A DNA stretch of 33,694 bases from Bacteroidales bacterium (GTDB lineage Bacteria; Bacteroidota; Bacteroidia; Bacteroidales; Bacteroidaceae), in the NCBI GenBank assembly GCA_030532685.1, contig JAUNKN010000002.1:114207-147900 (forward strand). The letters run 5' to 3'. This document shows positions 17,266 through 24,910 of the stretch, in pieces. The notes below the pieces were generated by a model that was not told the origin of the DNA, did not search any database, and was given only the letters and a program-made list of their open reading frames with translations. Position 1 is the first letter of the stretch; each line of letters begins with the position of its first letter. Made by a program: the position numbers and the translations under genes.

Positions 17266-17525
17266 TCTTTTTGTTGTCGCATTGATCAGAAAAGAAAAGG
17301 ATGGAGGCGCAGGTGTTTCCTTTCAATGGTAAGGTGCTAAAAAACAGATGACTACTTTTGGCGTGGAGGTGATGGAAGGGAAATGGAGTTATGTATAGAG
17401 ATATGTTGTGGTGCTGAGCCACTTGTTGTGAAGTGGGATGGAAGCATGACTATTTGAGGAAAAAGCGTTGAGCCTTTGTGAGGAAGGCGACTTAATTTTC
17501 TTGCTTTCAAAAAAGTAAGCAATAA

Positions 17526-17558
17526 TTTGTATTGCTTCGAGAAAAGTGAGTACCTTTG
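17526..17558 (+). promoter_or_regulatory. Promoter of the nucleotidyltransferase gene
   Basis: TTTG at 17526-17529 and TACCTTTG at 17551-17558, spaced 21 bases, match the Bacteroidota consensus. The coding start is 68 bases further on. Confidence 0.7.
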
Positions 17559-17626
17559 CAGAGGTGCAGCCGAGCTTGCACGAACGTTCAGCAATTCAGA
17601 AAAAAACAATTATACTTTTCAGTACG

Positions 17627-18538
17627 ATGAAACCTACTCTTTTTCTCCTCGCAGCTGGTATGGGTAGCCGATATGGTGGCCTGAAGCAGCTCGACACCCT
17701 CGGTCCTCAAGGTCAAACCATCATGGACTATTCGATCTATGATGCTATCAATGCAGGCTTTGGCAAACTCGTCTTCGTGATTCGCAAGGATTTCGAAGAA
17801 GACTTCCGCAAGATTGTGCTCACGAAGTATCAGGACAAGATTCCATGCGAACTCGTGTTTCAGGCCCTCGATGCGCTGCCCGAAGGCTTCAGCTGTCCCG
17901 AAGGTCGCGAAAAACCTTGGGGAACCAATCATGCTGTGATGATGGGAAAAACGGCTATCAATGAACCTTTTGCCGTGCTGAACTGCGATGACTTTTACGA
18001 TCGTGACGCATTCCGTGTGATGGGTAAATTCCTGAGCGAACTCCCCGAAGGTAGCACGGGCAAGTATGCCATGGTGGGTTTCCGCGTAGGTAATACTCTC
18101 TCTGAGAGTGGTACCGTGAGTCGTGGTGTTTGTGCTATGGACGAGAGTAAACTTCTCACTTCGGTGGTGGAGCGTACAAAGATTGAGCGTCACAATGGTC
18201 AGGTGGAATATCTCGACGAAAACGATCAATGGGTAGGAATCCCTGATACGACTCCTGTGTCCATGAATTTCTGGGGCTTTACTCCCGATTATTTCCAACA
18301 CTCGGAGGAATTCTTCAAGCAATTTTTGAGCGACGAGAAGAATATCACGAATCTCAAATCTGAGTTCTTTATCCCACTCATGGTGGACCATCTCATTCGC
18401 AATGGTAAGGCTACCTGTGAAGTGCTCGATACTACTTCTAAATGGTTTGGAGTAACCTATCCTGAGGATCGTCCCGAAGTGGTCGAAAAGTTTGCCAAAT
18501 TGGGTCAGGAAGGTGTATATCCTGAAAAGATGTTCTAA
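17627..18538 (+). CDS. Sugar-phosphate nucleotidyltransferase (NDP-sugar pyrophosphorylase family)
   Basis: A 303-residue cytosolic enzyme of the family that joins a nucleoside triphosphate to a sugar 1-phosphate. The N-terminal signature LAAGMGSRYGGLKQ (8-21) binds the nucleotide phosphates, and NCDDFYD (119-125) carries the metal-binding Asp. Bacterial UTP-glucose-1-phosphate uridylyltransferases and glucose-1-phosphate thymidylyltransferases share these features, and I cannot settle the sugar or base. Start chosen at MKPTLFLLAAGMG, where the Rossmann strand must begin; the in-frame Met at 17546 lies inside the promoter. It is a single-gene unit with its own terminator. Confidence 0.85.
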   Translation: MKPTLFLLAAGMGSRYGGLKQLDTLGPQGQTIMDYSIYDAINAGFGKLVFVIRKDFEEDFRKIVLTKYQDKIPCELVFQALDALPEGFSCPEGREKPWGTNHAVMMGKTAINEPFAVLNCDDFYDRDAFRVMGKFLSELPEGSTGKYAMVGFRVGNTLSESGTVSRGVCAMDESKLLTSVVERTKIERHNGQVEYLDENDQWVGIPDTTPVSMNFWGFTPDYFQHSEEFFKQFLSDEKNITNLKSEFFIPLMVDHLIRNGKATCEVLDTTSKWFGVTYPEDRPEVVEKFAKLGQEGVYPEKMF

Positions 18539-18566
18539 GTCAGCGACACAACAGAATATAAGAGTT

Positions 18567-18604
18567 ATGAGACTGTGTCCAAATTGGGTGCAGTCTCATT
18601 TTAA
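18567..18604 (+). terminator. Terminator of the nucleotidyltransferase gene
   Basis: ATGAGACTG (18567-18575) pairs perfectly with CAGTCTCAT (18591-18599) over a 15-base loop, followed by TTTT, about 28 bases after the stop codon. Confidence 0.7.
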
Positions 18605-18688
18605 TAGACGGTTTACAACAGGAGTAACAGGAGGAAAAGGAAGAGAAAGGCTGGGATTTGGCTCTTTTCAAAAAAAAGTAGAAAAATA

Positions 18689-18720
18689 TTTGGAAGACCA
18701 AAGGAATGGTTGTATCTTTG
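18689..18720 (+). promoter_or_regulatory. Promoter of the rimP-nusA-infB operon
   Basis: TTTG at 18689-18692 and TATCTTTG at 18713-18720, spaced 20 bases, match the Bacteroidota consensus exactly. Confidence 0.75.
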
Positions 18721-18874
18721 CAGCGAACACAAAAGGTGAGGGGCTAGGCTGATAGCTTCTCACTTGTTGTACATTACCCCAAGGAATGTTTTGAGGCAAC
18801 TGACCTCACGAGAGATTATCCTCGATACATTCTCTAAGGGGAAGGCACTGTTTTACACAAATACCTAAAACTGA

Positions 18875-19342
18875 ATGATCAGTAAACAAGTCGTACAAAC
18901 GCTCGTAGATCAATGGCTGGAAGGAAAAGAGTACTTCTTGGCCGACCTCGTTATTACTCCAGACGATCGCATCGTGGTTGAGATAGACCATAAGGAAGGG
19001 GTTTGGATTGAGGATTGTGTCGCTCTCTCGCGCCACATCGAAGAGGGCTTGGACCGTGATGAGGCTGATTTCGAACTCGAAGTGGGATCGGCAGGTATTG
19101 GGCAACCTTTCAAGGTGCTGCGCCAATATGAGATTCACATTGGCGATCAGGTTGAGGTGTTGACGAGCGAGGGTAAGAAATTTATAGGCCGCCTCACGCA
19201 GGCCGATGCAGAGCGCATTGTGATTTCTTCCACCCAAAAGGTGAAACAAGCAGGAGAGAAGCGTCCCACCTTGCAGGAGGTGTCTACTGAGCTCACCATG
19301 GAGCAGGTAAAGTGGACAAAGCTTTATATTGACTTCAAATAG
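18875..19342 (+). CDS. rimP: Ribosome maturation factor RimP
   Basis: A 155-residue RimP protein, needed for assembly of the 30S ribosomal subunit. The N-terminal domain contains LADLVITPDDRIVVEIDHKEGVWIEDCVALSRHIEEGLD and the family motif ELEVGSAGIGQPFK; the C-terminal part is an SH3-like fold (about 85-155). The match to the usual VSSPG(L/I)-type segment is VGSAGIG. Position directly before nusA and infB is the standard cluster and confirms the call. Start at 18875 gives the usual family N-terminus. Confidence 0.92.
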   Translation: MISKQVVQTLVDQWLEGKEYFLADLVITPDDRIVVEIDHKEGVWIEDCVALSRHIEEGLDRDEADFELEVGSAGIGQPFKVLRQYEIHIGDQVEVLTSEGKKFIGRLTQADAERIVISSTQKVKQAGEKRPTLQEVSTELTMEQVKWTKLYIDFK

Positions 19343-19479
19343 CAGATCTCTTTTTATCTTGTTGCCCCCTCATCTCCTTTTTGATGCGGGAGCTATGAAC
19401 TTAGAATATCAACATATGGTTTTTGTTTCGTGAACCACCTTGTGTGCTGTGGTGAAATGAAAATCGACAAAGAAAATAT

Positions 19480-20754
19480 ATGGCCAAGAAGCAAGTAGAA
19501 CCTACGATGACCCTTTTGGAGTCGTTCATGGAGTTCAACCAAACGAAAAACCTCGATAATACGACTCTCCTCGGTGTACTCGAAGAGAGTTTTCGCAGCG
19601 TGATTGCCAAACTCTTTGGCTCTGACGAGAATTTTACTGTGGTAGTCAATCCCGACAAAGGAGATTTCGAAATCACGCGTGAACGCGAAATTGTGGCCGA
19701 TGGAGAGGTGGAGGATCCCAACAAACAAGTGGCTTTGAGCGAGGCGCAGAAAATTGAACCCGACTTTGAGGTAGGCGAAGAACTGTCCGAACCTGTTGAG
19801 TTTGCTTCCTTTGGCCGCCGCGCTATCCTTACGCTACGCCAAACTCTTGCTTCAAAAATTCTTGAATTAGAGCACGATACACTCTACAATAAGTATAAGG
19901 ATCGCGAAGGAGAAATCATCGCTGCGGAGGTTTACCAAACTTGGAAGACCGAAACTCTGCTGGTGGACGATGAAAAGAACGACCTTTTCCTTCCCAAAAC
20001 GCAACAAATTCCTCGTGATTTCTACCATAAGGGAGAATTGGTGCGTGCGGTGATTGATCGTGTGGATAATGCAAATGGCAATCCTAAAATTTATCTGTCG
20101 CGTACCAGCCCCATGTTCTTGCGCCGTTTGTTGGAGCAAGAAATTCCTGAAATTGCCGACGGACTGCTCATTCTACACGATGTCGCTCGTATTCCAGGTG
20201 AGCGTGCGAAGATTTCTGTAGAAAGCCGCGATCCCAACATCGATCCCGTAGGAGCTTGTGTTGGAGTGAAAGGAAGCCGTATTCACAGTGTAGTGCGCGA
20301 GTTGAAAAATGAGAATATCGACGTTATCCAATATTCGGACAACACGATGCTCTACATACAACGTGCACTCAATCCTGCCAATATCTCCAATATCGTTATC
20401 AACGAAGAAACGAAGAAAGCCGATGTATTCCTCCAGCCCGACCAGGTAAGTCTTGCTATTGGTAAGGGAGGACAAAACATTAAACTTGCTTCGATGCTCA
20501 CAGGCTACACCATTGACGTGTTCCGTGAGGTTGAAGGCGGCGAGCAAGATGTAGAAGACATTTACCTTGATGAGTTCTCCGACGAGATAGACCAATGGGT
20601 GATTGATGCCATTAAGGGAATGAACCTACGCACAGCGCGAGAAGTGCTCAATGCTCCTCGCGATATGATTGTCGAGAAGGCCGACCTCGAAGAAGATACT
20701 GTCGACCATGTACTTGGCGTATTGCGCGCCGAGTTTGAGGAGGGAGAAAGCTAA
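19480..20754 (+). CDS. nusA: Transcription termination/antitermination factor NusA
   Basis: A 424-residue NusA that binds RNA polymerase and nascent RNA and modulates pausing and termination. The N-terminal polymerase-binding domain covers about 10-120, S1 about 140-205 (GEIIAAEVYQTWKTETLLVDD, then KGELVRAVIDRV), and KH1 and KH2 about 235-350, with VGVKGSRIHSVVREL and AIGKGGQNIKLASMLTG. The C-terminus stops soon after (about 370-424), without the acidic repeats of the E. coli protein, as is usual in this phylum. Start chosen at MAKKQVEP; the internal Met before TLLESF is possible. Lies 137 bases after rimP and 96 before infB. Confidence 0.96.
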   Translation: MAKKQVEPTMTLLESFMEFNQTKNLDNTTLLGVLEESFRSVIAKLFGSDENFTVVVNPDKGDFEITREREIVADGEVEDPNKQVALSEAQKIEPDFEVGEELSEPVEFASFGRRAILTLRQTLASKILELEHDTLYNKYKDREGEIIAAEVYQTWKTETLLVDDEKNDLFLPKTQQIPRDFYHKGELVRAVIDRVDNANGNPKIYLSRTSPMFLRRLLEQEIPEIADGLLILHDVARIPGERAKISVESRDPNIDPVGACVGVKGSRIHSVVRELKNENIDVIQYSDNTMLYIQRALNPANISNIVINEETKKADVFLQPDQVSLAIGKGGQNIKLASMLTGYTIDVFREVEGGEQDVEDIYLDEFSDEIDQWVIDAIKGMNLRTAREVLNAPRDMIVEKADLEEDTVDHVLGVLRAEFEEGES

Positions 20755-20764
20755 GGTTTATAGA

Positions 20765-20799
20765 CCTTTTGCCGGCGAAGAGTTTTCGTCGGCAAAAGG
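20765..20799 (+). other. Strong intercistronic hairpin between nusA and infB, without U tract
   Basis: A 15-bp stem (20765-20779 with 20785-20799, one G-T pair) closes a 5-base loop GAGTT. The following bases are TGTTTCAAGG, so there is no U tract and ordinary termination is unlikely. It begins 11 bases after the nusA stop codon. RNA processing or transcript stabilisation is a reasonable role. Confidence 0.75.
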
Positions 20800-20850
20800 T
20801 GTTTCAAGGCGATACAACATTCTTCCTCACCCTCACACCAACCCAACAAC

Positions 20851-23604
20851 ATGCCAGTAAGATTAAGCAAAGTAACGAAAGAATTTAACGTAGGCCTCCA
20901 ACGCGTCGTGGACACACTCAAAGAGCAAGGACACGAAGTTGAGGCCAATCTCAACGCGAAAATAGGCGATGAGCAGTACGAACTGCTCAAGGCTGCCTTT
21001 GGTGCTGACAAGGATCAGCGTACCGAAGCCGAAAAACTCTTCCACAATCGTCGAGAAGAGAAGCGTGCAGAGAGAGAAGAAGAGCGTGCCGAACGCCAAG
21101 CCGAAGCCGCAGCCACGGAAGCGGCAGAACCTGTGGTCGGAGAAGCCGAACCTCAGCGTTCTGGTCTCAAAATTGTGGGCAAGATAGAACTTGACGAAAA
21201 TACGCGCAAGGGAGCTAAGAAAAAGACCACTGCTCGCGAGAAAGTAGAAGTCGTAGAGACTGCTCCTGCTGCCGAGCCTACCGTGGTGTCTGAGTCGAAA
21301 AAGGACGAAGATGTCGCCCCCGTCGTAGCTGAAGAAAAAGCTGAAGCTCCCGTGCAGAACCAGTCTGAAGCTGCTCCCAAGGGGGAAGAAAACGATGGTG
21401 TTTTCCGTCTCAATAGCGAACCTCAGCTTACTGGCCCTAAGGTGCTGGGAACGATAGATCTCTCGGCAATCAACGCCACAACACGCCCCAAAAAGAAGAC
21501 CAAAGAAGAGCGTAAAAAAGAAGCCGCTGCTGGTGGCGACAAGAAAAAGCGCAATCGTATAGGCAAAGAGCGTGTCGATGTGAACGCTGAAGCTAAAAAG
21601 AATACGGGCAACGCTTCTCGTGGCGGACAGCAACAAGGTGGCAACAATGCCAACAACAAGAAGAAGGGAGGCAAGAATGCTCCCGTTGCAGCTCCTTCGG
21701 ACGAGGATGTGGCACGTCAAGTAAAAGAAACGCTGGCTCGTTTGCAAGCCAAGGGAGCAAGCAAGAAGGGGGCGAAATACCGTAAGGAAAAGCGCGATGC
21801 TGCTCGTGAGCGCCAGGAGGAAGAAATGATGAAGCGCGATGCGGAAAGCAGCGTGCTCAAACTCACCGAGTTTGTAACGGCCAACGAGTTGGCAACGATG
21901 ATGGATGTTCCTGTTACCAAGGTTATTGGTACGTGTATGAGCATTGGTATTTTCGTTTCGATCAACCAGCGCTTGGACCAAGAAACCATCGAAATGGTAG
22001 CTGAGGAATTTGGCTTCACCACCGAATTTGTTTCGGCCGAAGTGCAAGAGGCTATCGTAGAGGAGGCCGATCGTGAAGAAGACCTCCGCGAGCGTGCTCC
22101 TATCGTTACTGTGATGGGACACGTAGACCATGGTAAAACTTCGTTGCTCGACCATATCCGTAATGCCAACGTAATTGCTGGCGAGGCGGGTGGTATCACG
22201 CAGCATATAGGCGCTTATAATGTGCGCCTGAAGAGTGGTCGCGAAATCACCTTCTTGGATACCCCTGGTCACGAAGCCTTTACCGCTATGCGTGCTCGTG
22301 GGGCCCAGGTCACTGACATTGCAATCATTATCATCGCTGCCGACGATAACGTGATGCCTCAAACCAAGGAAGCTATCAACCACGCTGTGGCCGCAGGAGT
22401 GCCCATCGTGTTTGCGATCAACAAAATCGACAAACCCGGTGCCAATCCCGATGCTATCAAAACGACCTTGGCTTCCATGAACTACCTCGTGGAGGAATGG
22501 GGAGGTAAATACCAAAGCCAAGACATCTCGGCCAAGAGTGGTTTGGGTGTGTATGAGTTGCTCGAAAAAGTATTGCTCGAAGCCGATATGCTGGAGCTCA
22601 AGGCCAATCCTAATCGCCGCGCCGTGGGAACCATTATCGAGAGTTCGCTGGACAAGGGCCGCGGTTACGTATCTACCGTGTTGGTATCCAATGGGACCTT
22701 GCGCCAAGGAGATATTCTTGTTGCAGGTACAAATTATGGGCGTGTCAAAGCCCTCTTTAACGAACGCGGTAGTCGCGTGGAAGAGGTGGCACCTTCTCAC
22801 GCTGCTACAATCCTCGGTTTCAATGGAGCTCCACAGGCGGGCGACCAGTTTAACGTGATGGAAACCGAACAGGAAGCACGCGAAATCGCCAATAAGCGTT
22901 TGCAGCTGCAACGTGAACAGAATTTGCGTACCTCCAAGATGCTCACGCTCGATGAGATTGGACGCCGCTTGCAGTTGGGCGATTACCAAGAAATCAATGT
23001 TGTCATTAAGGGCGACGTGGATGGCTCGGTGCAAGCACTCAGCGACTCGCTCATTCGCCTTTCCACCGAAAGCATTGCCATCAACGTTATTCATAAGGGC
23101 GTGGGGCAAATTTCGGAAAACGATGTTACCCTTGCTGCTGCCTCTAAGGCCGTGATTATAGCCTTCCAGGTGCGTCCTTCTGCAGGTGCACGCAAGTTGG
23201 CCGAGCGCGATGGCGTAGACATTCGCCAATACTCCATCATTTACGATGCCATCGAAGATGTGCAAGAAGCGATGGAAGGAATGCTCAAACCCATTGTCAA
23301 GGAAGAAATCACCGCAATGGTCGAAGTGCGCCAAGTGTTCCACATTTCCAAAGTGGGCTACATCGCAGGTGCCTACGTTATCGACGGAAAGGTGTCGCGC
23401 CAGAACAAGGCCCGTCTCATTCGCGACGGTGTCGTCGTGTTTACGGGTGAAATTGCTGCGCTGAAGCGTTTCAAAGACGACGTCAAGGAAGTAACAACCA
23501 ACTTTGAGTGCGGTATTTCTTTGCAAGGCTGCAACGATATTAAGGAAGGCGACATCATCGAAACTTTCCAAGAGGTAGAAGTGAAGCAGAAGCTCAATAG
23601 CTAA
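20851..23604 (+). CDS. infB: Translation initiation factor IF-2
   Basis: A 917-residue IF-2, the GTPase that places initiator tRNA on the 30S subunit and promotes subunit joining. It starts with an IF2_N-type domain (1-50), followed by a long charged Lys/Ala/Glu-rich linker (about 55-320) and a second IF2_N-type segment (about 328-375). The GTPase motifs are intact: GHVDHGKT (423-430), [19 protein letters not shown] and NKID. Domains II-IV follow to residue 917. The start [15 protein letters not shown] matches the family. It is the last gene of the operon and is followed by a terminator. The opposite strand also lacks stops for 999 codons here, a codon-usage shadow. Confidence 0.97.
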   Translation: MPVRLSKVTKEFNVGLQRVVDTLKEQGHEVEANLNAKIGDEQYELLKAAFGADKDQRTEAEKLFHNRREEKRAEREEERAERQAEAAATEAAEPVVGEAEPQRSGLKIVGKIELDENTRKGAKKKTTAREKVEVVETAPAAEPTVVSESKKDEDVAPVVAEEKAEAPVQNQSEAAPKGEENDGVFRLNSEPQLTGPKVLGTIDLSAINATTRPKKKTKEERKKEAAAGGDKKKRNRIGKERVDVNAEAKKNTGNASRGGQQQGGNNANNKKKGGKNAPVAAPSDEDVARQVKETLARLQAKGASKKGAKYRKEKRDAARERQEEEMMKRDAESSVLKLTEFVTANELATMMDVPVTKVIGTCMSIGIFVSINQRLDQETIEMVAEEFGFTTEFVSAEVQEAIVEEADREEDLRERAPIVTVMGHVDHGKTSLLDHIRNANVIAGEAGGITQHIGAYNVRLKSGREITFLDTPGHEAFTAMRARGAQVTDIAIIIIAADDNVMPQTKEAINHAVAAGVPIVFAINKIDKPGANPDAIKTTLASMNYLVEEWGGKYQSQDISAKSGLGVYELLEKVLLEADMLELKANPNRRAVGTIIESSLDKGRGYVSTVLVSNGTLRQGDILVAGTNYGRVKALFNERGSRVEEVAPSHAATILGFNGAPQAGDQFNVMETEQEAREIANKRLQLQREQNLRTSKMLTLDEIGRRLQLGDYQEINVVIKGDVDGSVQALSDSLIRLSTESIAINVIHKGVGQISENDVTLAAASKAVIIAFQVRPSAGARKLAERDGVDIRQYSIIYDAIEDVQEAMEGMLKPIVKEEITAMVEVRQVFHISKVGYIAGAYVIDGKVSRQNKARLIRDGVVVFTGEIAALKRFKDDVKEVTTNFECGISLQGCNDIKEGDIIETFQEVEVKQKLNS

Positions 23605-23632
23605 CCGCTGCTTATTTCGAAGTAGACCATAT

Positions 23633-23676
23633 AAAAGGCTGTGCCAATCCCAATGCGGTGAGGCGCAGCCTTTTTT
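23633..23676 (+). terminator. Terminator of the rimP-nusA-infB operon
   Basis: AAAAGGCTGTGCC (23633-23645) pairs with GGCGCAGCCTTTT (23662-23674), with one G-T pair, and T continues to 23676. Confidence 0.88.
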
Positions 23677-23744
23677 CTTTTGAAAGGCTGCTTGAGGGCG
23701 TAAAACCCCTCTTTCTTCTGATTTAAACAAGAAGATGAGTTGGA

Positions 23745-23754
23745 GGGGGGGGGG
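23745..23754 (+). repeat. Poly-G tract (G10)
   Basis: Ten consecutive G lie about 50 bases upstream of the probable -7 box of the HXXEE gene and 99 bases before its start. Such tracts are prone to slippage. Confidence 0.7.
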
Positions 23755-23802
23755 AGAGGTCTTTTTTTTACTTTTTACGTTTTTATTCTCCGCAGAAATT
23801 CC

Positions 23803-23810
23803 TAATATTG
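23803..23810 (+). promoter_or_regulatory. Possible -7 box of the HXXEE gene
   Basis: TAATATTG is one base off TAnnTTTG, 43 bases before the start codon. T-rich DNA precedes it but no exact TTTG is at the right distance. Confidence 0.4.
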
Positions 23811-23853
23811 CAATTCCTATTGTTTTTTCATATCGAAACTCCCCCGTATCGCT

Positions 23854-24375
23854 ATGCGCCATTTAGAATTGCTCATGTTGTTGCTTCCCATCGTTTTTAT
23901 GCTGCATGAGTATGAGGAAATCATTCTACTCAAATCTTGGAGCAGGAAGCATCGCTTTACACTCCGACGTCGTTTTCCGCGTTTAGAATTTTTTCTTTCG
24001 CGACAAGGACTGTTCGCTTGTTCTACGGCAGCCTTTGCCGCAGCGACGGCCTATGAGTTTCTTGTACTCTCTTCTGTGACGTTCTATGCCGTATGGCAAG
24101 GTATCTATGCTTGGTGGTTTGCTGCTTTTGCAGGACATACGCTGCATCTGTTCTTACATCTTTTGCAAGGTTTGGCCTACCGGCAATATGCTCCCTTCTT
24201 ATTGACTTCCTTGCTTTCGCTACCTTACTGTATTTATACCTTCAAGGTTTTTTGTACTGCCCAACTTTTGTCTTTCTCTGCAATGTTGTTGTGGGGAGCT
24301 TTGGGGGGCGTGTTAGCCTTTCTTGTTCTTTTTTCAGCACTGTTTCTGATGCGAAGTTTGCAGCGAGCTTTGTAG
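23854..24375 (+). CDS. HXXEE-domain membrane protein
   Basis: A 173-residue integral membrane protein. The N-terminal motif LHEYEEII (H18, E21, E22) is the HXXEE signature, on the edge of the first membrane segment (about 5-17). Further hydrophobic stretches near 52-68, 74-97, 112-127 and 135-165 suggest four or five membrane passes. Histidines also occur in a GHTLHLFLHLLQG segment that is part of the family pattern. The biochemical function is unknown. It stands alone between the infB terminator and dnaA, with a G10 tract in its upstream region. No clear terminator follows. Membrane topology is inferred from hydrophobicity only. Confidence 0.8.
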   Translation: MRHLELLMLLLPIVFMLHEYEEIILLKSWSRKHRFTLRRRFPRLEFFLSRQGLFACSTAAFAAATAYEFLVLSSVTFYAVWQGIYAWWFAAFAGHTLHLFLHLLQGLAYRQYAPFLLTSLLSLPYCIYTFKVFCTAQLLSFSAMLLWGALGGVLAFLVLFSALFLMRSLQRAL

Positions 24376-24518
24376 ATTAGGCTCTTGCACGCTTAGCTTG
24401 AAGGGGACAAAACTCCGATATTTTCTTTGTAATCAACAAAGAGCAATCATGGCGTGCATTGGTCGCTCGATGGAGCATCATTTCGAGATGGCAGAGAGCG
24501 CTGATAGCCCTTGCGACT

Positions 24519-24581
24519 TGGAAAATCCTACGTGGGACGCAGGATTTTCTACGTGCGTCGTAGGATTTTCTACGTGGGAAG
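24519..24581 (+). repeat. Cluster of CGTAGGATTTTCTACG hairpin units
   Basis: Two direct units, CGCAGGATTTTCTACG (24538-24553) and CGTAGGATTTTCTACG (24559-24574), lie 21 bases apart and share AGGATTTTCTACGTG exactly. An inverted partial unit, AAAATCCTACG, lies at 24522-24532. It can pair perfectly with CGTAGGATTTT at 24559-24569, so the cluster can form alternative small or large hairpins. CGTGGGAAG follows, as at 21-30. Confidence 0.75.
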
Positions 24582-24828
24582 AAAAATATTTTAGTTCGTA
24601 GTGCGATAAATGCTCCTACAAGCGTGCAGTACGTGGGGGATAGGAATAGAAAGATGAAGCCTGTTTTTTTAGATTTTGTCGCTTGTTTTCTGCCTCAAAA
24701 AGTGCAGATTTTTCCTTGCGAAGTTGGTCTTAAAGGCGACTTTTCAGGAAAACCAAGAAGCACCGCATAAAGCAAAAAAATCTTTACTTTTTGGCAGAGT
24801 GGAGCGAGCCAATTTCAAAAGAAAGTCG

Positions 24829-24836
24829 TACCTTTG
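24829..24836 (+). promoter_or_regulatory. Probable -7 box of dnaA
   Basis: TACCTTTG matches the Bacteroidota -7 consensus, 74 bases before the dnaA start. A TTTG at the right distance upstream was not found. Confidence 0.55.
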
Positions 24837-24851
24837 CTCACGAATTTTGTG

Positions 24852-24883
24852 AGTCCTCTCCTTTGGGTTTGAGAGGGCTTTTT
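24852..24883 (+). terminator. Terminator-like hairpin in the dnaA leader
   Basis: AGTCCTCTC (24852-24860) pairs with GAGAGGGCT (24871-24879, one G-T pair) across a 10-base loop and runs directly into TTTTTG (T from 24879). It lies between the -7 box and the dnaA start codon, the position of an attenuator. Confidence 0.65.
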
Positions 24884-24910
24884 GTTTCTCTCTTATATTC
24901 CGAACTCCCT

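Larger units (their letters stand above)
16819..17626. other. Long non-coding gap after tRNA-Asp
   Basis: About 800 bases with no supported gene. The plus strand is pyrimidine-rich and T-rich. It holds one exact CTTCCACTGCTTCCA motif (17251-17265) and, at its right end, the promoter of the nucleotidyltransferase gene. Confidence 0.6.
18539..18874. other. Intergenic region before rimP
   Basis: The 336 bases contain the nucleotidyltransferase terminator, the rimP promoter and a leader of about 150 bases. No leader peptide or strong hairpin was seen in the leader. Confidence 0.5.
24376..24910. other. Intergenic region upstream of dnaA with tandem hairpin repeats
   Basis: The 535 bases hold three adjacent units of the CGTAGGATTTTCTACG family (24519-24581), the dnaA -7 box (24829-24836) and a leader terminator (24852-24883). 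I looked for DnaA boxes (TTATCCACA and close variants) and an AT-rich unwinding element and saw no convincing origin. Confidence 0.6.

Noticed and set aside
20061-20069. An exact DnaA box (TGTGGATAA)
   Set aside because: It is a single copy inside nusA, encoding conserved residues of the S1 region, with no cluster of boxes or AT-rich element nearby. No origin can be called.
20863-23862. A 999-codon open frame antisense to infB
   Set aside because: It mirrors the infB reading frame, reads as His/Phe/Leu-rich nonsense and has no domain; it arises from infB codon usage.
24519-24581. A possible CRISPR array
   Set aside because: The units are only 16 bases, spaced 21 bases start to start, with no spacer variety and no cas genes; it is a tandem of hairpins.
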